Assembly (NCBI GenBank): GCA_949825025.1 | Contig: OX463779.1 | Coordinates: forward strand, 28,486,539-28,550,538 | From: Siphlonurus alternatus | Lineage: Eukaryota > Arthropoda > Insecta > Ephemeroptera > Siphlonuridae | Reading direction: 5' to 3' | Length of the DNA stretch: 64,000 nucleotides | Shown here: positions 55,984 through 64,000 of the stretch, piece after piece | How the letters are laid out: each line of letters starts with the position of its first letter | Numbering within the stretch: the stretch's first letter is position 1 | The notes under the pieces: model-generated | Database searches by the model: none | Told to the model about the DNA's origin: nothing | The model's input: the letters and a program-made list of their open reading frames with translations, nothing else | Made by a program: the position numbers and the translations under genes

Positions 55984-58201
55984 TAAGTGAGAGAAGACTT
56001 CTGAGAATCCTAAATAATTATACAAAATTTATAGAAATTATTTTAACTTTATAAAAGTTGACTAAAAGTCACAATATAATTAATATATATTTGATTATTT
56101 AATAATTTGTCCGCATATTTTGCCTTTAAATTTTTAATAATTTTGATTGGTTGTTTAGGATGATTAGAAAAAAAAAAGTGGTTGAAGAGGCAAACAAAAA
56201 ACAAAAAAAGAAAGAAAAGAAAATGTGCATTGCTCAAATACACTTATATATATAATATTGATTAATTTTTGTATTAGTTTAAATAAAAAAAAAACTCAAG
56301 TGCTTCCATACATAATAATAATAAAAATACTCAACGTACGTCTTTAATTAATGTAAAGACGCTACAGTTGAGACATTTTTCGGGGAAAACAGTGCCAATT
56401 ATTCTTTAACAAAATACTTTTTTTTAATATACTTTTAGTTGCTGTTTCAAGTTCAATCAAAAAATTATTTATTCATCGTAACTTTTCATTCTAATTTGTA
56501 TTATAAAATATAATTAATGGATTAAATTTACAACATATGCATGAAGCTTTAAAATATTTTGAAAACAAGGAACCTCATGTTCTTTAAGCGACTTAAATTT
56601 TGCAAAAAGAGAAGAAACAAACACACATTGCAAGTGTGCAAATAGCAGAATTCTTAAGCCTATATGCTAATTTTGCAAGCTATTGTAAATTTACTTACAA
56701 GTGCTTAAGACAGCAACAAAAATTAGAACAAAGAATATCATTGGTAGAAGTTATAACCAGTCTTCACTATATACAGTGTGCTATATTGAGTACCTTTTTT
56801 TTAACAGCTTTATCATATAAATAATTATTATATTAATACAATTTTCTACTCTTCATCCCTCCTACACATTCTAATTTCCCAATGAGCAATAACCCACCGA
56901 TTGTAATGTTGCCATCTCCCAAAACCTTTATCTTCCCCCACAAACCAACTGCAAGCATTGATTTGATTTGATCATAATCATTATTACCAATAATTTAATT
57001 ATAAAATCCTCGTAAATATACCATAAAAAAATACTCCATTTTCTGCCAAAATTTATGTGCTTAAATAAGGTGCATGTTTAAAAACAAATAAGGAATTAAT
57101 TGTTAAGATTCATCATAGTTATAGTTATTAAATATGCTGAGATATAATCTCTAATTAATTAAGAATTTCATATCATAATTTACTGATCAAATATTGGTGC
57201 TACATCTGATATGCCAGTACCTTATAATCATAATATTGTTTAAAATATTTATCATTTGTTCAATCTTTTTATTGTTTCTTTTCTTTTTTTTTTATAAGAA
57301 ACCAACAAATAAAAGGCTCAAATAAAACAAAATCAAATTCATCTTATTGATATAATATTTTTAAAGTTGAATAATTAGTAGTCATTTGAGCCATATTACT
57401 GTAATTATAAATAAACAAAATACTATATGATTTTTTTTATACAAATTTTGTTTCTGAAAAAAAAAAAGATCAATTCAATTTTAATATGTAAATTTGATTC
57501 TATAAAAGATAAAGTATCATTGAATTTAGTTGTGTACAGCAAAAAAATTATTTACTAGAAACAAGTTTACCTGTTAAAATAGTAAATTTGCACTAACAGC
57601 CTGTCATATTTATGCTTAATTTCTTCCTGCCATTTAAAAAAACAACAATATATTTCTATTAAAATGCAATGTATAACCATAACTTTTGATATGGCGGGGT
57701 ATGAGCTTACATTTGTCAGGCAGTATAGTAAAACAAAAAACAGAGTTGAAAAATCTCAGGGTGCCATTTTCCCCATTCACAATAATAAATATTTTTTTTT
57801 AATGAAGTCACTAATCATTGCTCAAATATGAACATTATATTTTTATACTAACCAAATTTAAGAAAGGTGTAGTTAATTTTTTTTTTTATTATTCTCTTTA
57901 TGATAAAATGATAAAATAAATCGGAAGGATCAAATTAATAATGTAAAAGATAAGGCTCGCATACACATAAATTATAACATTGATTTTTTTTTTTTTTTAA
58001 TTTTTGTGCTTCTGAGCCTTCTTTATAATAAAGGAACAAGTATGTTTTTTACTTTAATAATGCCAAGAATATTTGTAAAATTTTTGGTGAATTGAAAATG
58101 TTATATACATAAAAAAAAGCATATAAGGAATGTATTGTGTTGTGTGGGTATTGAAAAGTATGTAAAAAGGACCTCATATATTGTAAATAAGTACCATCAT
58201 C

Positions 58202-58211
58202 AATAAATAAA
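58202..58211 (+). terminator. Candidate poly(A) signal of expanded
   Basis: Overlapping AATAAATAAA. An earlier AATAAA at about 56284 could be an alternative. Confidence 0.45.
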
Positions 58212-58253
58212 ATACAAATTTAACTCGGTTATAATTATTTGAATTCTCAAATC

Positions 58254-58259
58254 TTTATT
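58254..58259 (-). terminator. Candidate poly(A) signal of CD98hc
   Basis: AATAAA on the - strand, about 45 bp from the ex signal on the other strand. Confidence 0.4.
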
Positions 58260-60003
58260 TTCCCATTAAAATGACATCTTAATAACTGCTATAAGAATTA
58301 ATACAGTACATCATCAAAAAAATAACATCTAAAGAGTTTTATTTTTCTTATTTTAACATAAACGTAGTTTAATGCATTTATTAAAAATAAATTTAACAAT
58401 ATGTTACAGATTTTATATGCCAAAAAAGTTCAACAAATAATAACAGCAAAATAAGAATTCAATAAAAATATTAGTATTTTTTATAATTGTTAAATTATAA
58501 ATTGTTAAAGAGAGAAGATTTGATAAAGAATCTTGTCTCAATTGGCTTACTAGATTTAAAATAGCTTAAACGCCAGAAATAGGTATAAGAAAGGGAGAGA
58601 AATGTAATTGATAAGAGATTCAAAAGAATAAATAACAGGGAGGTATGATTGTAAAAATATCTACTCTGCCCTTTTGGTGACCTTGTAATTGCAATACAGG
58701 TCAGGTGAACACAAGATGAATTTTAGTTTAAAGATCTTTAGTATCCTTAGCAGTATTGAATAAAAATATACAACAATAAAACAAAATATGTGCAAAAAAA
58801 AAAAGAAGAACAATAATTTGTGTTCGAACATTTTTACCATCACTATTATTACATGGTACATTTGTGCACACAATACTGAAAAATATTATAACAAGGTTTT
58901 TGTATACTTTCATGGCATTTCATTTTTAAAATCTATCCATGCAGTTTCTAACCTTGTTTGAAAATATTGTATAATAAACTGATTTTTTAAATAAATACTG
59001 AATACAGTACTGTATTTTGATTAGTAAGAACTCATGGCAAAAACTCAAACAAGTTTATAAAGCATGATGTGCTATAATATCAGGCTTGTGATCATGGTAA
59101 TGAAATAAAGAAAACATATACACTTATAGTAAAAATAAGCAAAAGTATATAACTATATAATTATATATATAGTATAATATACTGTATTATACTGACTCAA
59201 TACATGACAAAAAGTAAGCAGTATTACATGGACTATATAACGATTTTCTGAAAGGACAAAAAATGACGCCAACCACAAAAAACACAAGTGAGATTCTGTA
59301 TCAGGATTCATGCAATAGGGGACTAGATTTTACAGCATCAATCTATTTCATTACATTACAAGCAACAAAATATACAATTAATTTTGTATAAAATGAATAG
59401 ATAGCAAATAAAAAAGGAGAAAACTTTTTTTTTTTTTCTTATATAAATTAGAGGGTACACCACCAGCAACAAAATAAAGCTATGTCAAGCTTGGACTAGT
59501 ACTTTAAAAAGTAAGATTCTATCAGCATTATGATATGGTTGCTATAAAAATAATGGTAAAAATTGTCTACCAATAAGACAATTTAGGAAATAGAGAATTT
59601 GAATTATCGACTTTGAATCAACATTGACTATTCCTATGCTCACGGACAGTTGGGTCCAGTTAGCTTCCACGTTAATTAAAATTCCATTATTCTAAAATTA
59701 GTGTTCTAAATACCCCTTGTAAAAAAAAAAATATAGCACGAGACACCTTAGGACAAACAGGAACCTCACAAATTGACTTTGATTCCTAATTGGTGCTTGT
59801 TACTTTAACTGCTATTAATTGGTGGTCACACAAACAGTGCTCTAAATTTAAAACAAACAAAAATATATTTGAAAAAAAAAAGAAACTCTAACAATTGGTT
59901 TCAGCACTGCAGTTTCCTTCACCAGCCGTAAACAGCTGGGAGTGTTTTTTCTTCTTACTTGGAGACTAACGAGGCTCAACTGGAGCGTACACTTCCCTGA
60001 CAT

Positions 60004-63000
60004 CTACTTGTCAAGCTCTATGACGAGGGTTTCTCCTGACTCGAGGATTAGGGCTCGGAAACTGATGTAGTGACCCTGCTGGGAGATGGCCGGGTGGCCC
60101 ACAACAACTCTGCCCCCGTAGTAGAGCGACGAGAGGTCTCGCTGCACTTTCTGTGGCCCCAGGTTGGCCAGCGTGACTAGTACGTGGCGGCGAGGAAACC
60201 AGCGCTCCAGCGCAATCACACCACCTTTGTCAGAGTACCTGCAGCAGCACAGAATGCACGTAATGAAATTACATAAATTATCTAAGAGTAAGAGTACAAT
60301 GGTATGTGGTATATATTGTAGTAATACGTTAATTAAATTCTTTTTAAATAGTTTCAAGTTGGCAAAAATTATATACAGGTAGCTTAATGTGGATATTAAA
60401 TTTTAGGCACCTCAAATAAAATTCAACACATTGAAAATCAATAAAATGCTTGGAAGCTGTGTATAAAATAAATTACTACATTAATTTAAAATGAATACTG
60501 GTATAAAATACTGTAAAAATTTTATGTATTCTGTATTGAATTAATTTAAAAAAAAATAATAATATTAGTTGAAAAAAAAATAGAACATTTAGTAATTATA
60601 AACTTAAAAGCTAGAATCTCTACTACAACATTTTATTGAAACTGGGATAGCCATTTCTACAATATCCAAAATGTTGTTAATAGCAAGTACAGTGAGAACA
60701 AAATTTCATACCTGATGAGAAAGTTGGTGGCTGAGGTCTCCCCCGCGATATGGATCAGGGTCATGTAGAGCTGGGGTGCACGGGTGCGCAGGGCAGCCAT
60801 GCTGGCAATGGTGAGCCTGGCCTCTCGTGCCCCGTCCTCCTGCAGCAAAGTCGCCGCGGTGGGCAGCCAGGGCAGAACGTCGTGGGCCGTGAAGCCGCGC
60901 GAAGAGGCCCATGCCATGGGGGGTAGCTGTCGCATGTGCTTCAGGTCCTCGCGCTGCAAGTAGACATATTTTGTCAGCATGAAATGCCCTATTGGTCCCT
61001 TGAGAGCATAAAATTTACAAAATAAATTTGGTGCATGTACCTCTTTCAGTGGGTCATGAAGTCCCTTGAGTCCTATCTCGTCTCCATAGAGCAGCGACGG
61101 AGTTCCAGGCAGTGACATCAGCAGCAGCAACGCCCCAACGGTATTGTTGGTGCCTGCCAGTCGGTCTGCCAGCCTGTCATTGCCGCTGTGCCCGAGACTC
61201 CACAGCACCTGGGGCCATTTGCTGAGGGCCTCTTCAATTTGGGGCTTGAGCGGGACCCCCACATCCAGCGAGACGTGTACCAAATCAACGACCTTGGAGT
61301 AACCCCCGGGAGGGGAGACCAGCAATCGACCAGGTCCCACCACGCGACGCCACATGGTAACCCTCTGCTCTAGGTGTGGTTCCGAGGCCAGCTGGTCAAG
61401 ACCTACCAGGTAGAAGCCGTCAACCTTGAGCGAGGACCAGAACTGAAGAGCGTTGGCAACCGGGTCCTTGTATCCCGGACCTGCAGAGCTGCAAGGAGGA
61501 AATAATTCATAATTTCAATTTTTTTAAAGGGTGCACTCAAAATTCTTTTTAAAAAAATTGTTTCATCTGCACCAAATATTTGTTTCTAGAGACTTGAATG
61601 ATATTATATCAAACATTACAAAAAACTGAACTACAGCAGTTATGTTTTTCCCTCATGTCAAAGGGTAATTCTAACTTATTCTAATTCAGAACTTAAGACG
61701 CTGTAAATGAAAGAAACAGTTTTGTTATTTACTCGAGCGACCCCAATTATATTTACCGGCCGGTATCCTTTGAATATTTTGAATATATTGTATTGAGTAA
61801 AGTTAAGAATTTGAGATTAAGAGTTGACATCAGGTTCTTAACATTAACCAACATAAAAATACAAAAGTTGTTTCAGAGTTAAAAATTACCGATAGCTCGT
61901 TTCCTTGACTACGTAGATAATTTCGTGACTGAGGGTGTTGCATGGTCTCACCTGTTGTACTCAATGCTGCTGACGGGCAGGTCCAGGATGAGGGACACAT
62001 TGCTGGCGTGCAGGGTGCGCACCAGGGCATGCATGCTCTCCAGGGTTCCCAGGGCAGGGTGCAGTTCCGTCAGACTCTCTGGCATGTCGTAGCCCTCAGG
62101 GTAGTGTTCGGAGCGAAACACAGAGTTGAGGCGTAGGGCGGATATACCGAGCGAGTGCAGGTAGCCCACACGGGACCTTAGGCCAGCCAGGTCACCCACC
62201 CCGTCACCATCAGAGTCCTAAATTACCATCAACAAAATTGAAATGGCAGGAAAAAGTAAACACAAATTTTGAAATTTTTGACATACAGTACTAAAAATAC
62301 TGACACATATACGGTATATATTATTATGTACTGTACTTAAAATAAAAATTAAAACGTATAAATGCATATTGCTGTAAACTAAACTTGAGTAGTTCCTTTT
62401 TTTATTTTTTCAACGTCATTATTGATTCACAGCATTTAAATATGAAAACTGTTCCAGTTCAAATATTATTACTGTATGTACAATACAGTACTGTACTTGC
62501 TATTCAGTACAATATATACATAATACGGTAGTATTTATTTATTTACAATGTTAGCTTTCTGCATGCAGCATAATAAATATAATATATATTCTGCTATTAG
62601 TTTATAGCTATAAGTAGTTTATTTAGTAATTTTTTTAATCATAAACCCAGATAAAAACAATGTTAAAAAATTCTTAACAACCTGCATAATTCTCTAGTTT
62701 TTAATGACTTTATGTCATTTTCATTATTATCTTTTAAAATCTTACAAACAAATCGTTCCAATTTCAGTTCTGAATTTCATCTCTTGCACATGAACGCATG
62801 GACTGTACCTGAAAAGAGGCTGGGAAGACTTCATACACTGTAGCTGACTGCCACCATGAGTGCTCTGGCTCGCACACCTTGGGCAGGGTTGCCACCATTG
62901 CCACGGCAATGCAGAACCCTCCAATCAGTGCGGAGACGACTGTCCAGGCACTGCAGCGACGAATCAGACACCAATTCCAGCTGGTGAAGCAGTACTCACT

Positions 63001-63842
63001 CCCCGCCGAGAACTGGTCAAACGTCAGCGGCACGGCACCCCCTCCATTTTCCTAAGGGGATCAGATACGTTTAATAAATGGGCCTGGTTGTCTGGACTCA
63101 GGGTGAATTTAAATCAAGCATCCGGATCTCCACCATTTTTTAAACACTACAACACCAATGCTGTCTTAACTTCATTTATTATCAGCTATAATAAAAATTC
63201 TTTAAGGCTGAGACCTAATTTCATATTTTTAAAAAGAAGTAGGGATTCGCCATGCAGACTTGCAGCTACTGGCTCTGCAAAAAAAAAAAAAAAAACAAAA
63301 AAAAAACACCGGCAAGCTGAAATAATTTGTGGGTAAAAAATATCATATAAAATAATGTACAATATGTGTAAGTGACTCATATCTGACCAGTGCATTAGGT
63401 TTACATGTTATAATGATAGCAGTATGTTATAGTGATGTGTTCAGGACACCTAGGGACTCATTGTTTGAACAGACATGCGGCTCACCTGTCCGTTACCCTC
63501 GACTGCCTTGGTGAGCTGCTGATAGTGGTGGTGAGTTCCAAGCAGTTGAACACAGGCAGTAGGCTCCTGAGCAGAGCTGCTGGAGGAGCTGCTCTCAACG
63601 CTCTGCACGCTTGCTGTTGCATCAAATGCCTCGTCTCCTGAGTGATACCATAGGATATATTTAATTAACATACAACCTACCGTTGTTGGGAATATTAAAT
63701 TTACCTTTAAGAGGCTTACTGAATAATATATCTTCGTCATTTCTATCAGTATTGCTACTTTCATCTGCAATCTCAAAGTCCAGGGTAACTTCTGGTTCAG
63801 CTTCTGGGCTTGATGTGATAAGTGGCTGTTCATATCCAAGTC
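60004..63842 (-). CDS. CD98hc: CD98 heavy chain / SLC3A2-type amino-acid transporter subunit (5' end outside the called exons)
   Basis: Type II membrane glycoprotein that pairs with an SLC7 light chain and brings it to the plasma membrane. Exons in transcript order: 63842-63705, 63637-63486, 63051-62809, 62217-61952, 61488-61041, 60953-60712, 60238-60004. Phases agree throughout and give 573 residues plus a partial first codon. The start exon lies further right and is not seen. The acidic/Ser-rich cytoplasmic part is followed by WNWCLIRR, one membrane span (WTVVSALIGGFCIAVAMVA), WWQSATVYEVFPASF, and an alpha-amylase-like ectodomain beginning DSDGDGVGDLAGL. The GH13 nucleophile position reads DGFYLVGLDQL, so catalytic residues are missing, as in known CD98 heavy chains. 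SLC3A1-type proteins are an alternative. The short N-terminus and lost active site favour SLC3A2. Confidence 0.88.
60239..60711. other. CD98hc last intron
   Basis: A+T-rich, no recognisable element. Confidence 0.6.
61489..61951. other. CD98hc intron
   Basis: A+T-rich with ordinary splice sites. Nothing else seen. Confidence 0.6.
62218..62808. other. CD98hc intron
   Basis: A+T-rich with repeated TACTGTAC-type snippets. No gene seen. Confidence 0.6.
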
Positions 63843-64000
63843 CTAAAGCAAATACATGCACATTTTAGATAATTGTATGTATCTGAGACAAAAATTTGAT
63901 CTTTCAGTAACTTCTTTGACGCATCAAAAGTCTAATGAAAACTAAATTAACTTTTTAAACATTATGCAATTTCATTATAGCTCTATGCATATGCATACTG

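Larger units (their letters stand above)
55984..60003. other. Convergent 3' untranslated regions of ex and CD98hc
   Basis: A+T-rich with no coding frame. Both genes point into it. Candidate poly(A) signals meet near 58.2 kb, giving about 2.2 kb of 3' UTR for ex and about 1.8 kb for CD98hc. Confidence 0.55.

Overview
The window is arthropod-like nuclear DNA. It is very A+T-rich, with long TA microsatellites, spliced genes and many small foldback transposons. Two host genes are recognisable. One is a full-length orthologue of the Hippo-pathway FERM gene expanded, whose closest family is insect Expanded and vertebrate FRMD6. The other is the CD98 heavy-chain (SLC3A2-type) amino-acid-transporter subunit. 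The match to insect-type Expanded motifs points to an arthropod. The genome style (abundant (TA)n, 5S-derived SINE, long introns) would fit a crustacean or a non-dipteran arthropod, but the species cannot be fixed from the sequence.

Positions 956-20602 are a complete, apparently intact 19.6-kb Maverick/Polinton, a virus-like self-synthesising transposon. It begins AG and ends CT, has a perfect 124-bp terminal inverted repeat, and is flanked by the 6-bp target-site duplication ATTACG. The rightward arm is one spliced gene for the protein-primed family B DNA polymerase. By splice phase it has six exons and a long disordered leader with an RS (Ser-Arg) tract and a PIP-box-like motif. The leftward arm carries nine genes: an unknown flank protein (222 aa), the adenain-type protease, the double-jelly-roll major capsid protein, a basic core protein, the penton protein, a chromodomain integrase, two conserved small proteins, the FtsK/HerA packaging ATPase, and a second flank protein (363 aa). 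The seven genes from MCP to ATPase plus the protease are packed with overlapping or near-touching stop and start codons. The two flank proteins look like diverged paralogues and share a 15-nt TATA/GGGGC core promoter and an NRF-1-type palindrome. All genes are open, so the copy looks young.

Positions 20609-36096 hold no gene I can support. They contain TTAA-flanked MITEs, a near-perfect 135-bp inverted repeat, microsatellites and a few GC-rich islands. The expanded gene runs from 36097 to 55983 on the + strand (11 coding exons, 956 aa). Its introns hold a 5S-rRNA-derived SINE, a Harbinger-type MITE, a 3.9-kb element with 1.2-kb inverted arms, CRE octamers and GC-rich islands. The CD98 heavy chain runs on the - strand from beyond the right part of the window (first exon seen at 63842) to 60004. 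The two genes converge, and their candidate poly(A) signals lie about 45 bp apart near 58.2 kb.

Exon boundaries were built by hand from GT/AG sites and reading phase. All spliced totals are divisible by three. Function statements rest on motifs and family knowledge, not on database searches.
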